In this document: in pieces, positions 19,537 to 30,575 of the stretch | Position numbering within the stretch: position 1 is the stretch's first letter | Layout of the letters: every line of letters begins with the position of its first letter | Assembly: GCA_963773875.1 (NCBI GenBank) | Contig: CAVZCV010000015.1 | Span: 62,001 to 126,000 of the forward strand | Origin: CAVTYH01 sp963773875 | GTDB lineage: Bacteria > Planctomycetota > Planctomycetia > Pirellulales > JADZDJ01 | Direction: 5' to 3' | DNA: 64,000 nt | Made by a program: the position numbers and the translations under genes | Notes under the pieces: generated by a model | Databases searched by the model: none | The model's input: the letters and a program-made list of their open reading frames with translations, nothing else | What the model was told of the DNA's origin: nothing

Positions 19537-20622
19537 ATGGCAGCTCTCGAATCCAATTCCGAAAAGCATTATTCGCCGCTGAAGCAGATGATTATCTGCC
19601 GAATGCGCGAGTTTTCGCGCGAGCCGGAAGCGTGGCTCTGGACTTACGGCTTTCCGATCCTGATGACCGTGGCGCTGGGCATCGCCTTTCGCAATCAGGG
19701 GGTGCCGGAAATTGCCGTGGCGGTGGTCGAGAATCCGCAGGCCGCTGCCACCGCCGAGGCGCTTTCCGCCAATTCAGGTGCGCAAAAGTTCCGAGCCAAA
19801 ATCTATTCCGAAGCAGAAGCCCAACTGCGGCTGTCGACGGGGAAGGCGGACGTTGTGGTGACGGCGACAAGAACCGGCGACTCGCCGCCGCACTATGAAT
19901 ACCGGTTCGATGGCACGCGGCCACAAAGTGTGCTCGCGCGAAATGCAGTGGACGATGCCTTACAGCGTGCGGCCGGCCGGCGCGATGTGGCACAGGTCGA
20001 ATCGATCGCGGTCGATGAGCCGGGTGGACGCTACATCGATTTTCTCGTTCCCGGCCTGCTGGGCACCAATCTGCTCGGCGCCGGCTTATGGGGCGTGGGG
20101 TTCGTGACAGTCGACATGCGAATTCGCAAACTGCTTAAGCGATTCTTGGCCACGCCAATGAAAAAATGGCAGTTCCTCGTGGCCATTATGTGCAGCCGCA
20201 TGTTCTTTACGATGCTGCAAGCGGCTATTTTCCTGGGCTTTGCCTACTTCGCGTTCGGCGTCGTGATTCGCGGCAGCTTGATGACGGTCATTGTGCTGAT
20301 CGTGCTGGGAACGATGATGTTTTTCGGCCTTGGCCTGCTGATCGCCTGCCGCGCCAAAACGCAAGATGCAATTTTCGGCCTGATGAATCTCGTGCAACTG
20401 CCGATGTGGATTCTTTCAGGCATTTTCTTTTCATCCGATCGCTTTCCGGAAGCAATTCAGCCGTTGATTAAAGCATTGCCGCTCACTCCGCTTATCGATT
20501 CATTGCGCAGCGTGATGCTGGAAGGTGCGACGTTTACGTCTCAATTGCCGCGCATGGCCATCATGGCTGCCTGGGGCATTGTCACATTCTTGCTAGGGCT
20601 CAGGTTTTTTCGCTGGCAGTAA
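19537..20622 (+). CDS. ABC-2 type transporter permease
   Basis: This 361-residue protein has one N-terminal transmembrane segment (residues 33-50), a large extracytoplasmic domain of about 150 residues, and about five C-terminal transmembrane helices (from DFLVPGLLGTNLLGAGLWG to the end). This is the standard ABC-2 layout. The ATG at 19537 is preferred over upstream in-frame starts, which would overlap the ATPase gene and lack homologous character. It is the membrane partner of the ATPase at 18539-19495. Confidence 0.88.
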   Translation: MAALESNSEKHYSPLKQMIICRMREFSREPEAWLWTYGFPILMTVALGIAFRNQGVPEIAVAVVENPQAAATAEALSANSGAQKFRAKIYSEAEAQLRLSTGKADVVVTATRTGDSPPHYEYRFDGTRPQSVLARNAVDDALQRAAGRRDVAQVESIAVDEPGGRYIDFLVPGLLGTNLLGAGLWGVGFVTVDMRIRKLLKRFLATPMKKWQFLVAIMCSRMFFTMLQAAIFLGFAYFAFGVVIRGSLMTVIVLIVLGTMMFFGLGLLIACRAKTQDAIFGLMNLVQLPMWILSGIFFSSDRFPEAIQPLIKALPLTPLIDSLRSVMLEGATFTSQLPRMAIMAAWGIVTFLLGLRFFRWQ

Positions 20623-20625
20623 ATT

Positions 20626-23600
20626 CTATTGCCGACAAAAGGCATTACTCGACGAGCGGCGAAAGCGCAATGTTATACAACTGATAATTCCGCCGATGGA
20701 AATCAGCATTAGCGACGCAGGCTCCGGCACCGGTTGAATGCCGCCAATTAGCGCATCCAAGAGTGGCTGAATATCGGCGTTGCTCACTCGATTGTCGTGA
20801 TTCAAATCGCCGATCGAGAGCAGATCGGTTGGCGAAAGATTTTTGGCCGCCGCGTACGCGTCCAAATCGGTGAGCACCGAAAGCATGGCCGCAATGTCGA
20901 GCCCATCGACGATGTGATCCAAATTGAAATCGCCACGGGCCGGCGCAACCGGGACCACTTCGCCGGTTGCTAACATCATCGCGCCGGCGCAAAACCGGCG
21001 AAATTAATCTCGCTCAATTGTGTGGCCGTCAAACCGCTGGCACTTGAGCCGACAAAAAGTTTGTCAGCCATCCCGCCGCCGGTTGCTCCCCAGCGACCGT
21101 CCCAATTCAACACCGAAAGCAAATTCGACCACGTTTGCGCGCTGCTGTTGGCAAAGTGCAGCACGCTGGAACCGCTGCCGAAGTCGAGGCTGGAGTTTGC
21201 CGACAGTTTGAAAGCGCCGAGCATCTCGCTAAATCCGCCCGTCGCGAGTACGCCGCCGCTGAGAACAAGCCGCGATGTATCGGCGATGCGATTCGCTGCG
21301 CCCAGCAGAAGTGTGCCGCCGCTGATAGTCGTATCGCCGGTGTAGCTGCTAGCGCCGGCAAGAGTTAATGTGCCAGTGCCGATTTTCGTGAGCGATCCGC
21401 CGCCGCTAAGAACACCGGAATATGCGGTGCTCGCTCCGTTTTTGCCAACGCTGAGGGCCACCGCTCCAGATGCTGCATTGGTCAGCGCGAGCGACTGGGC
21501 GCCCTTCAGCCCACCAAGTGTGGCGCTGGTTTGGGAACCGAAGCTGATTACACCGCCATAGTTACCATAGTCGAGCGTGCTGTTTTGCAGGGCAAGCGGC
21601 TGATCGAGCCGCAACGTGCCGCCGCTAACTTTGGCATCGCCGCTGAAGGTGTTTGCTCCGGCCAGCGCCAAAATGCCGGCCCCAGTTTTTGTCAGCGTTC
21701 GCGGCCCGCCGGTTTCGGAGAGTACTCCGTTAAGCGTCAGCATGTTGGTGGAAGACGTGCCGATGCTAAACGTGTTGTTGCCACCGAAGGTGATGTCGCT
21801 GTCAACGATCTCGGCAGCCCGATTCTGGTTGTCCACCGTAATGCCGCTGAAGACCATGTCGCGTGTGATGTTACCGGTCGTCGTGTTGTCGTAAAATTGC
21901 AGCGTCGTGCCGGCATTCATCGTAATGGTGCCATTGCCCTGCACGATTGACGTGGTTTCAATCGACAGCGTGCCTTGATTGACGATGATATTGCCATCCG
22001 TCACCCTCGTCGCAACAATCGCGAGCTTGTTCGCACCGACTTTCGTCAGCGTGTAGCCCGACAAATTCAAGATTCCCGTCGGTGGGTTCGAAGTTGAACT
22101 GCTGCCTCGGACATCGAGCCGACCGGTGCCGCCGATCGTGGCATCAGCAATCAGGGAAACGAACCGCGTGCCGTTGGTTTGATCGGCGCCGTTGTTCACG
22201 AGCGCCCCGAGTCCACCGACACCTGCGCCGGCGATGGCAATTCGTTCCTGCTGGGTGCCCAGGGCAAAGCCATTGATGTCGAGCGTCCCGCCGCCGGTGA
22301 CGAACGTGCCATCCAATTCGTCAGTGGCAGATCCCAGCGCCGCTTGATTGCCGACTTTGAGCGTGCCGCCAGTCACGAATGTTGCGCCAGTGAAAGCATT
22401 CGCGCCTGTGAGCGTCGCGGCGCCGGCGCCGGTTTTGGAAAGCGTCGCCGGTCCATTGATGCTCGCGCCGCCGATCGTGTAATCGTTTCCAGCCGCATTG
22501 TTAACAATGACGGCCGCTGGCGCCACGGCGCTGGCAATTGTCACGGTGCGATTCGTTGCATTGCCGAACGTCACCGTATCGCCATCGAAATACTTATCGC
22601 CCGCCACTCCGTCGTTCCAGTTCTGTGTGGTATTGATATCCCAATTGCCGCTAGATGCGGCGGTCCAGCTCAGATTTTTCGAAGCCACGGTAAATTGCAA
22701 ATCGGCCCAATCGACCGCGTGATTATCGCTCACCAGCAGGTTGAGTTTGCCGTTTTGCAGAGCCGTAAGATTCTTCACGGCATCGGCCGAAGTGAATTCC
22801 AGCATCACGATATCGCTATTGCCGAAGTGCGGAAGTGTGCCCAGCGAACTGAACGTGACTGAATTGCTCGTGCTATTCAAGTAAATCCGGTCGTTGGCCG
22901 AAGTGCCGCCGGTGGCGTGCACCGCCAGGGTCAATATCGCCGATTTAATGCGGCTGCCCGGCGCGTCGTAATCGAGCGTAAATGGCACGCTGATATTCGT
23001 TTGACTGAGCGAGCCGTCGAATCCCACGACGGTATTTGTCGGCTTGAAGCTCTGCACCGTGGAAAGCCACGTGGCATCGACCGGCGTCGATTCACTCGCG
23101 CCATCGTTCACGTAACCGTCAAAATCGCCAACCCAGTATTCGCGCGTGACTTCCGGATTTGCAACGCGCTGATTGAGCTGGGCACGGTACAAACTGGTCT
23201 CGCCGTTCAGCGTCACCTTGCTGCCCACGTTATTGGCGTCGTAATACGCCGGATACGAGCCCGGCCAATTTTGCGAAGTGCTGTGGACCGTGCCGGTTGA
23301 ACCGATAAGCCAGTTCTGCGCGGTCTCCGGGTTCTGCACGTAAAAATCGCTGGCCTTGGAATTCCAAATGACCATGTTCGCGCCGGACCAGCCATGACCC
23401 GTGCCCCAATTGCCGCGGTTCTGCACATTGATGTCGGTGTTCGTCGTGATGTTGTCCCACAACGTGCCGGTGCTCCACCGCTGATGCGTTCCGCTGTCGG
23501 CATGGCCGTGCGTCGCCACGCCGTCGAGAAACACGTTGGGCCCGCGGCTCGGCGAATTGTTCACAAACTCGTGCCGTCCTTCATCGCTGGTCATGTTCTT

Positions 23601-24743
23601 CATCAGGACGAACTGACCTTCGATGTTGAATGGGTACCGGCGCCCGCCGGTGATTTGCGATATCGGCTCGATGCTATTGCCGCCATCTAGCGTGATGTTC
23701 CGCGAACCGGTGCCGGCTTCCATAGTCGCGTACACCAAATGCTGGCCGGTAATGTTCCGCGCCCAACCGTCGGCGGTGTCTTGCATCACGACAAATGAGT
23801 TCGCATGGGCCTCGTCAGTAGGCGTAGTCAACACCGCCTGTCCGTTGCCGCGCAAGTTTTCGATGCCCACGTTCGTCGTGCGGTTAAATGTGGTCTTCGA
23901 CAGCGTGCCGCCGCCGTATTGTTGGTCGAAACTGTTGGGCAGCGGCGCATCGAAGAAAATCCGCTTGCGAGTTTGATCGATATACACAATCTTGCGATCG
24001 TAACTTTCATTCTTACTGCCGGCCGTCCACGGCATGTCGAGCGTGTCCATCTCGATGTCGTGAATCCAATTCGCTGGACTCGGTCGATTGATTTGAATGT
24101 TGTCGCCCACCGCAAAGCCGGCCGTCGAATCGACCGTGAAGCTGGATGCGCCGACCGGCACGACTTTATCGGCAATGTTGTGCGTGTTGCTGTTGGAGCG
24201 CGAGGCGGAACTGTCGACGTGTATCATGTCGATTTGCGAAGTGCCGGTGTACGACAAAATGGAATCGACCGCCGTGTTGCCGCCTTGGCCGGAGCCGCGA
24301 AAGATGACGCCATCGGTATTGATCGACAGCCCGGCGCTAATGTTGTAGTTGCCCGGTGCGAGCTGCACGACGCCGCGGAAGCCGTTGGTGTTCACCGACA
24401 TGGCAGCCACTTTATTAATGGCCGCCTGCAAATTCGACAAATTATCGCCGGCGGTTGGCGTCACCGTAACGATACGTTCAGGCGTGACGACGGACGAATA
24501 CGTCGGCAGCGGTACAAGGCCCCCCTTGTAACCGACGGTCGAAAAATCTTCGATCCGATCGCCGGTATCGTCCAGCGTGTAGATCAGCCGGGACGACGCG
24601 CCGGCTTTCACCCAGATGCTATTGGCGGCCTGAACGTAGACCGCAGTAAACGGCAAAATCGCGAGCGCGATGCCGATCGCGCCGTAGCCTCGCGCAGTGT
24701 GGCCGCGCGCAAACATTACCATCCCCCAGAATCCCCGCATCAC
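20626..24743 (-). CDS. Mosaic exported protein: beta-helix, beta-strand repeats, dockerin, PEP-CTERM; one frameshift
   Basis: The ~1370-residue product has a signal peptide (IGIALAILPFTAVYVQA), then a right-handed beta-helix region resembling pectate-lyase folds (residues 80-470; LAPGNYNISAGLSINTDGVIFRG). Next come a beta-sandwich segment, an AASSGNWDINTTQNWNDG linker and three to four autotransporter-associated beta-strand repeats (GGTLRLDQPLALQNS, LAGASSYTGDTTISGGTLLL). The frame stops at 20976 after NFAGFAPAR. The overlapping frame continues with a dockerin type I pair (GDFNLDHIVDGLDIAAML, GDLNHDNRVSNADIQPLL) and the sorting tail VPEPASLMLISIGGIISCI-TLRFRR. One missing G near 20980 rejoins them. 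PEP-CTERM tails are processed by exosortase/archaeosortase systems. The protein is probably surface-exposed, but whether it has catalytic activity is unknown. Confidence 0.85.
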
Positions 24744-24854
24744 AACCTCTGTTCCCCGGAAAAGATTGGGATAATCCCCTCGGATGAGCCCGGCGCTAAT
24801 ATACCAAGCGGCGACGTTTGGGGCGAGGAAAAAGCCACGATATCGGGGGCACGA

Positions 24855-25724
24855 TCAATCGATATACCGACGCGTCAAATCGCCGTAGGCATCAATTCGG
24901 CGATCGCGCAGGAATGGCCAGTGAGTGCGAACGACATCGATTCGATCGAGCTGGCATTCGACGACCATTGTCTCTTCGCGATCGTGTGACGCGCGGGCCA
25001 GAACGTTTCCGTTGGGATCGGCAACAAACGATTGACCCCAGAACTCGATTCCGCCTTCGGTTCCAACTCGGTTCACCGCGACCACAAACACGCCGTTGGC
25101 AATGGCGTGGCTCCGCATCATGGTTTCCCAAGCAGCGTGCTGACTTTCGCCGTATTCGGCCTTCTCGGCATGCAGCCAGCCGATGGCGGTGGGGTAGAAC
25201 AGAATCTGAGCACCTCGTAGCGCGGTCAATCGCGCAGCTTCAGGGTACCACTGATCCCAACAAACCAGCGGCCCGACTCGGCCAAAGCTAGTGTCGAACG
25301 CGGCGAATCCCAGATCGCCCGGGGCGAAGTAAAATTTCTCGTAATAATTGGGGTCATCGGGAATATGCATCTTGCGGTAGATTCCCGCGGTGCTGCCATC
25401 GGCATCGATTACTACGGCGGTGTTGTGATATACGCCCGCCGCCCGCCGTTCGAATACCGAGCCAACGATTGCCACGCCGTGCTTGGCAGCGGCGGCTTGC
25501 AAAGCTTCGGTCGCCGGGCCGGGAATCGACTCCGCTTCGTCAAACCGCGCATGATCTTCCGACTGGCAGGGATACAGCCCGTGGAACAGCTCCTGCAAGC
25601 AAACGATATTCGCGCCCGCGGACGCTGCTTCGCCGATGCGCGCGAGCGCTTTGTCGACATTTTTCTGCTTGTGGTCGACGCACGTCATTTGCACGAGCGC
25701 GATGTTGACAGTCTGATTTGACAT
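24855..25724 (-). CDS. aguB: N-carbamoylputrescine amidase-type carbon-nitrogen hydrolase
   Basis: This 289-residue nitrilase-superfamily enzyme carries the Glu-Lys-Cys triad in CLQELFHGLYPCQ, YRKMHIPDDPNYYEKFYFAPGD and GPLVCWDQWYPEAARL. The PDDPxYYEKFYFxPGD and WDQWYPE stretches match the AguB branch. AguB hydrolyses N-carbamoylputrescine to putrescine, CO2 and ammonia in arginine-derived polyamine synthesis. The ATG at 25724 (MSNQTVNIALVQM) is preferred over an upstream in-frame start. No agmatine deiminase gene is in the window, so the pathway assignment rests on the family. Confidence 0.88.
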   Translation of the reverse strand: MSNQTVNIALVQMTCVDHKQKNVDKALARIGEAASAGANIVCLQELFHGLYPCQSEDHARFDEAESIPGPATEALQAAAAKHGVAIVGSVFERRAAGVYHNTAVVIDADGSTAGIYRKMHIPDDPNYYEKFYFAPGDLGFAAFDTSFGRVGPLVCWDQWYPEAARLTALRGAQILFYPTAIGWLHAEKAEYGESQHAAWETMMRSHAIANGVFVVAVNRVGTEGGIEFWGQSFVADPNGNVLARASHDREETMVVECQLDRIDVVRTHWPFLRDRRIDAYGDLTRRYID

Positions 25725-25789
25725 CTTTCGCAGCGCCAGTAAAAACGGCGTTAACAATTCGGACCGATCATGGTAGCGTAGTTCGTAGG

Positions 25790-26482
25790 ATGCGTACACC
25801 CATTGGACTGTTTGTCACTGGCAATGATACGGGCGTCGGCAAGACGCATGTCGCGGCGATGATTGCTCGCGCGGCTACCGCCGATGGTGCGCAGGTGGGA
25901 ATCTACAAGCCGGCCGCCAGCGGCTGCCGACGCGAGAACGGTCATTTGGTTTGCGACGATGCAATTGAACTGTGGCACGCCGCCGGTTCGCCAGGTGAAT
26001 TGGACAGAGTTTGCCCGCAACGGTTTCTCGCGCCGCTTTCGCCGGATCAAGCGGCACGGGCCGAAGGCAAGCAACTAGATTCGGAATTGCTTCGTGCAGG
26101 CCTCGATTATTGGCGCGAGCGCTCAGATTTCCTGATTATCGAGGGCGCTGGAGGGCTGATGAGCCCGATGGGAGAAGAAGAGTACGTCGCCGATTTAGCG
26201 CACGATTTTGGCTATCCGATTGTGGTGGTCGCGCGAAATCAGATTGGCGTAATCAACCAAACGCTGCAAACGATGATCGTGGCGATGACCTTTCGCGACG
26301 GACTCGATATCGCGGGCATCGTGCTGAATCGGCCAACTCCGCCTGATGACGACCCCAGCATCGAGGAGAATCGGCGACAATTGGAAATGCGTTCGGTGCC
26401 ACCGGTCCTGGCGGAAGTGCCTTTCGGCGTCGCTCAATTTTCGCCGCCGATTGATTGGACACTTGTGGCGTCCACGCCGTAA
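25790..26482 (+). CDS. bioD: Dethiobiotin synthetase
   Basis: This 230-residue enzyme is the ATP-dependent carboxylase that closes the ureido ring of dethiobiotin, the penultimate step of biotin synthesis. It shows the P-loop FVTGNDTGVGKTH at residues 8-20, YKPAASGC (substrate contact) and IIEGAGGLMSPM. The ATG at 25790 fits the family N-terminus (MRTPIGLFVTG). It is transcribed divergently from the aguB-like gene with 65 bases between the starts. No other bio gene is nearby. Confidence 0.92.
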   Translation: MRTPIGLFVTGNDTGVGKTHVAAMIARAATADGAQVGIYKPAASGCRRENGHLVCDDAIELWHAAGSPGELDRVCPQRFLAPLSPDQAARAEGKQLDSELLRAGLDYWRERSDFLIIEGAGGLMSPMGEEEYVADLAHDFGYPIVVVARNQIGVINQTLQTMIVAMTFRDGLDIAGIVLNRPTPPDDDPSIEENRRQLEMRSVPPVLAEVPFGVAQFSPPIDWTLVASTP

Positions 26483-26497
26483 TCGGCGCATTACAAT

Positions 26498-28729
26498 TTA
26501 TGAATGGACGGCGACGCCGTGCTCGGCAGGTTTTGGCTGGCGGGCCTCGGCGAGCGAAGTATCCAGCGACAGATGCATCACCGCGCTCCAGCGGCCATCG
26601 GCATCGCCGGTGATGTGCCAATGCGGCTCAACGCAAACCGATTGATGCACTAGCTCAAACCCGCCTTCCGATTGGCTGACCGTTTCGATCGGATAGGTCC
26701 ATAAATGTGTCGGACGATTGAACGCCAGGCCGACATCGATACCAAGCCACTCGTCAACGAGATTCAGTTCGCTCGCTTCCAGCAAATTCAAACGGGTGCC
26801 GAGCTGGCCAAGGCGTTGATGATCTCCGCGATAGAAATATCGATCATCTGCTCCAGCCGGCAATCCGGCAAAGTTGAATTCGACGCTGAAATGCAACGAC
26901 CGATCTTGCGGCAGTCCTTCAATCAAATACGCAATTTCCAGTATGGAAGACCCGGCCTGCAGCGTTACGCCCTTAGTGATCCGCAGCGGAATGCCCCAAG
27001 CGTTACCATTGCGCGAAAGCTGCACTTGAACACGATCTGGGCTGCGGCGGATGCGAGCTTCGTAGGGCCCGGTTAGAAAATCGCCGCGTTCCATGGCCTG
27101 ATTGTGCGAAACAGCCTCATGCGAAATGTCGTCGTCATAAAAATGGTCGAGCAAACTCTTCCGCGAATAGCTGTCGTATTGCAACCGCTCAGCAAGCCCT
27201 TCCTGCTTGAATTTGACCGGCGTATTGGCGTCGATCACGCTGCCGCCTGCACCGCCCGGCCCAGCCAGCACGCGCCGATGATACGCCTCTTGCCGGCGGC
27301 TGAGCGTGGCCAGCAAGTTATGGCAAATGCTGCGGATGTCCAGCTCGTACATTTGTCCGCCACGGCTGGGGGTTATCAGCGACGTCAGTCGATCGTTGGC
27401 AAGTTCAATGTCCGGTCGGCCATCGAGATTGAAATCCTCGGAAATCGCTTGCACCCACGGACCATGTCGCCCCGCCGCCTGGTCAATCAGGTTATCTGCA
27501 GCGATCAGATGCTGGTAAATCGCGTTCCGCAAATGCGGCAGGTAGATCCCACCGAACGCACCATGCCAATACGGGCAATTGCATTGTCCACGATAGAGTT
27601 CGGCATGCGCTTGCCGTAAAAGCTCATCGACGTGTAACCCGTTGCCATTCGAAAGCGCCCCGTTCGTGGCATGCTCTTGAAGATGCCGCTGTTGAATTTC
27701 GAAGTGCGCAAGCCGGCGGCTCACCATCATCATTCGTGAGTACATTTCGTTCGCTTCGGGATAGCGAACTAGAAAGTTGCGCCAAACGCCGCCGTGCACA
27801 AACCGCGCGATGGTGTTCCACTGCGCATGGCTTTGCAACTCCCGCCGCGCGTCCTCATACGTCATCAATTGAGTGGGTGGCAAAACCCATTCCGTCATTT
27901 CGCGGTAGCTGCCTTCGGGAATATAGATGTTGCCCAGCGGGAGTTGATTGTCGATCGTCTCCGACGGCGTCGTGATGTGAATCCAATCAGCGTTGGCGCG
28001 CAATAAATCGAACAGCTGCCGCAGCCAGCCCTCTTCAAAAACCGGCTTTTTCGTTTCGGGCCAGGAGCCAAACTTCTCGCCGTCGTCTGCAAATACCGCG
28101 ATGGCATTCGCCTGGCGCTCTGCAATGCCGCGCATGTAATCGATCGATTCCGAGGGAGCAGCAAATGGAATGACATACCTCAACCGCTCGCTGCCTGGAA
28201 AGACGCGCAGCAAATGGCCGCGGTCCTCAGTGACGTAATAGCCAAACAGCTCGTCCTCGTCTAAGCCCGCTGCTTTGAAATGCGAATCGTCGAGGATGAT
28301 GTATTCCACTCCCGCCGCGGCCAAATCGGCGGTCATGCTTTGTTCCCAAACTCGTTCGGGAATCCATGCGCCGCGGACCGTCGCGCCAAGTCGTTGGCGA
28401 AGGTAATCGCGATAGCTGCGAATCTGTCCGATCCGATCGTGCGAGGGAATCATCGCCAAAATCGGCTCATAGAACGGGCCACCGACGATTTCAATCCGCC
28501 CGGCTGCGACCATGGCTGCCACACGATCCAAATACTCCGGATGGTGTGCGTCGAGCCATTCAATCAATGAGCCGCTGGTGTGCAGAGCCAGCTTTAGTTC
28601 CGGATAGCTTTCAAACAAGTCCAAGAACGGAAGATAGCTGTCTTGATAGGCCTGCTCGAACACGCCGTCAAAGTTGCCAATCGGCTGGTGGTCGTGCAAG
28701 ACAAAGATGAATCGAATCGGATGCGGCAT
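26498..28729 (-). CDS. GH57 alpha-amylase / 4-alpha-glucanotransferase-type glycosidase
   Basis: This 743-residue protein belongs to glycoside hydrolase family 57. The N-terminal (beta/alpha)7 barrel begins FIFVLHDHQPIGNFDGVFEQ, the family's first conserved region. The nucleophile Glu is in GAWIPERVWE (Glu125) and the acid/base Asp in AVFADDGEKFG. The later portions match the DUF1925 and DUF1926 beta-domains (ERGDFLTGPYEARIRR). No signal peptide is seen, so it should act in the cytoplasm on glycogen or maltodextrins. It lies on the same strand as galT, 141 bases downstream of it, consistent with a shared sugar-storage role. Confidence 0.9.
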   Translation of the reverse strand: MPHPIRFIFVLHDHQPIGNFDGVFEQAYQDSYLPFLDLFESYPELKLALHTSGSLIEWLDAHHPEYLDRVAAMVAAGRIEIVGGPFYEPILAMIPSHDRIGQIRSYRDYLRQRLGATVRGAWIPERVWEQSMTADLAAAGVEYIILDDSHFKAAGLDEDELFGYYVTEDRGHLLRVFPGSERLRYVIPFAAPSESIDYMRGIAERQANAIAVFADDGEKFGSWPETKKPVFEEGWLRQLFDLLRANADWIHITTPSETIDNQLPLGNIYIPEGSYREMTEWVLPPTQLMTYEDARRELQSHAQWNTIARFVHGGVWRNFLVRYPEANEMYSRMMMVSRRLAHFEIQQRHLQEHATNGALSNGNGLHVDELLRQAHAELYRGQCNCPYWHGAFGGIYLPHLRNAIYQHLIAADNLIDQAAGRHGPWVQAISEDFNLDGRPDIELANDRLTSLITPSRGGQMYELDIRSICHNLLATLSRRQEAYHRRVLAGPGGAGGSVIDANTPVKFKQEGLAERLQYDSYSRKSLLDHFYDDDISHEAVSHNQAMERGDFLTGPYEARIRRSPDRVQVQLSRNGNAWGIPLRITKGVTLQAGSSILEIAYLIEGLPQDRSLHFSVEFNFAGLPAGADDRYFYRGDHQRLGQLGTRLNLLEASELNLVDEWLGIDVGLAFNRPTHLWTYPIETVSQSEGGFELVHQSVCVEPHWHITGDADGRWSAVMHLSLDTSLAEARQPKPAEHGVAVHS

Positions 28730-28870
28730 CGATGGAAAGAGTTGACGCGAATGGCGAATGCAGGATGCGGGGAATATTTGCTAGCTGAAACGAACGCAGG
28801 TCCAAAGCTGGAACTGATGATTTTACCGCGTGGAGGGTTTTTCGCCCAACCGAATTCTTTCGGGCGGCGA

Positions 28871-29812
28871 TTACGATTTTCGAAGGTCTGCAGCCGCCCG
28901 CTCGGGCGAAACGATGTTAATAAACGATCCGGTGCCCAATTCGAAGCCCGCTAGGTTCGCGATGCGCGGAAGAATCTCTATGTGCCAGTGATAGTGGTCC
29001 GGCGCGGCAGTGTCAAAGGGGGCGGTGTGAATGATGTAATTGTAAGCGGGGAGTTTGACGATCGCTTCAACTTTTACGAGCACAGAACGAAAGAGCGATG
29101 CGAGTTCCGGCATCATGCTCGGCGCGGCCGCAGCAAAATGTGACGCATGCTGGTGGGGGGCAATCCATACTTCGAAGGCGAACCGCGACGCGAACGGGCA
29201 AAAAGCCACGAAATGGTTTGACGTGGCGACAACCCGACCGTCCGTGGAAGATTCGCCCACCATTTCGCAGAGGACGCACGTGCCGCTTTGCTGTGCGTGG
29301 CGATCAAAGGCGGCGGCACGATCGATTAGTACGGGCGCCGGCCGTGTCATCGCCATCAGCTGGCTGTGTACATGGGCAAGCGTAGCGCCCGCGGCAGGTC
29401 CGCCGTTTTTGAAGATTATGGCTCCCTGAAAGCGCTCGGTTTGGCGCAAGGCGGCCAGCCGCTGAGTATAGACAGTTAGCACACTGCCGAATTGCGCATC
29501 GTCAAGTTCTGTCAGGCTTGTCAGATGCCGGGGCGATTCGATGACGATTTCATGCGTTCCGTCCACGCCTTGCAGCGCCGGATACTTGTTGGGCACAACG
29601 CGCACTTGCCAGCCAGGCCCATTGGCTTGTCCGCCGGCGTTGCGCACGGCCAACGTCTCATCTGGCGTTTTGGATTCGTGTCCTTCGCAAAATGGACACT
29701 CCGCGGGATCGCGAACCGTTTGCTGCAGGAAAACGTCTTGCGGTCGTGCGCCGCGATTCTCCGCCAAAATCACCCACTGCCCGGTGAGCGGATTGCGGCG
29801 CAAACTCGACAT
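28871..29812 (-). CDS. galT: Galactose-1-phosphate uridylyltransferase family protein
   Basis: This 313-residue HIT-superfamily nucleotidyltransferase exchanges UMP between UDP-glucose and galactose-1-phosphate (Leloir pathway). It shows the zinc site CPFC at about residue 39, the GATLAHVHSQL motif, a second half with CVLCEM and WIAPHQHASHF, and the HYHWHIEILPR histidine triad near the C-terminus. Related family members act on other sugar phosphates. Because it sits beside a GH57 glucanotransferase, a role in glycogen or alpha-glucan metabolism is also possible. Confidence 0.87.
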   Translation of the reverse strand: MSSLRRNPLTGQWVILAENRGARPQDVFLQQTVRDPAECPFCEGHESKTPDETLAVRNAGGQANGPGWQVRVVPNKYPALQGVDGTHEIVIESPRHLTSLTELDDAQFGSVLTVYTQRLAALRQTERFQGAIIFKNGGPAAGATLAHVHSQLMAMTRPAPVLIDRAAAFDRHAQQSGTCVLCEMVGESSTDGRVVATSNHFVAFCPFASRFAFEVWIAPHQHASHFAAAAPSMMPELASLFRSVLVKVEAIVKLPAYNYIIHTAPFDTAAPDHYHWHIEILPRIANLAGFELGTGSFINIVSPERAAADLRKS

Positions 29813-29843
29813 TCGTCATTCCTGTAATGCCGCGCGGCCTCAT

Positions 29844-30452
29844 CTAAACCGCCGACTTGGGCTGTTCTTGCGTCTGTCCGCCAGCGTCCGCCTTTCTGCG
29901 TCGTTCCTCGGCCATTCGTTCCTCCGCAACCTTGTTCCCGCCCCAGAGCCAATTGATTTGCCAGAAGTGGCGATGGGCGTCGCGCTGTTCGGGTTTCAAC
30001 CGGTCTTCCCAATTAAGCGGTTGATAGGTTCCGAACACACGATCCCAAATATCGAGCGACAGCCCGAAGTTATGGTGCCACTGATTGTGCGCATGATGCA
30101 CATAATGCACCGGCATCGGCATCCAGAAGCAACGCTTGGGGTTCTCGTGCTGCAATTGATGTCCGAACGAGGAGAACAAAATAAAGACGTTTGCGCCGAT
30201 CACCCAACCGATGCCGGCGGGTGTCGAAATCAAAAACGGCGGCCACATCAGAAACACGGTGAACTTAAAATAATCCCAAAACTCAAGCAGCACGCCTTGA
30301 GCAGTACCGCGAGCATGATGTTCCCGATGCGTCTTCCCTGGCCCCCAGCGAACTGCATGCATGAACCGATGCCCCCAGTATTCGACGAAACTGCCAAATA
30401 CAAACCCTCCAATCGCCCAGGCTGCCCCAACACCAATGGCCCACCAATTCAT
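29844..30452 (-). CDS. Fatty acid hydroxylase / sterol desaturase family protein
   Basis: This 202-residue membrane protein carries the di-iron histidine clusters of the fatty acid hydroxylase superfamily: EYWGHRFMH, KTHREHHARG and HYVHHAHNQWHHNFG. It has three or four transmembrane helices and a charged tail (residues 175-202). Enzymes of this family hydroxylate or desaturate lipids, sterols or carotenoids using O2. The ATG at 30452 (MNWWAIGVG) is preferred over 30485. It lies 31 bases upstream of galT on the same strand, but there is no functional link. Confidence 0.82.
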   Translation of the reverse strand: MNWWAIGVGAAWAIGGFVFGSFVEYWGHRFMHAVRWGPGKTHREHHARGTAQGVLLEFWDYFKFTVFLMWPPFLISTPAGIGWVIGANVFILFSSFGHQLQHENPKRCFWMPMPVHYVHHAHNQWHHNFGLSLDIWDRVFGTYQPLNWEDRLKPEQRDAHRHFWQINWLWGGNKVAEERMAEERRRKADAGGQTQEQPKSAV

Positions 30453-30575
30453 AAGTCCAACCTCATCGTGTAATGCCCGACGCACGCTCCGGTGTGAACT
30501 TTCGACGGTCTAATCATATCCGAAGTGCGCTGCATTGTCCCACCCCGGTTTGCTCCACTGGGTTGAGGCACGGCA

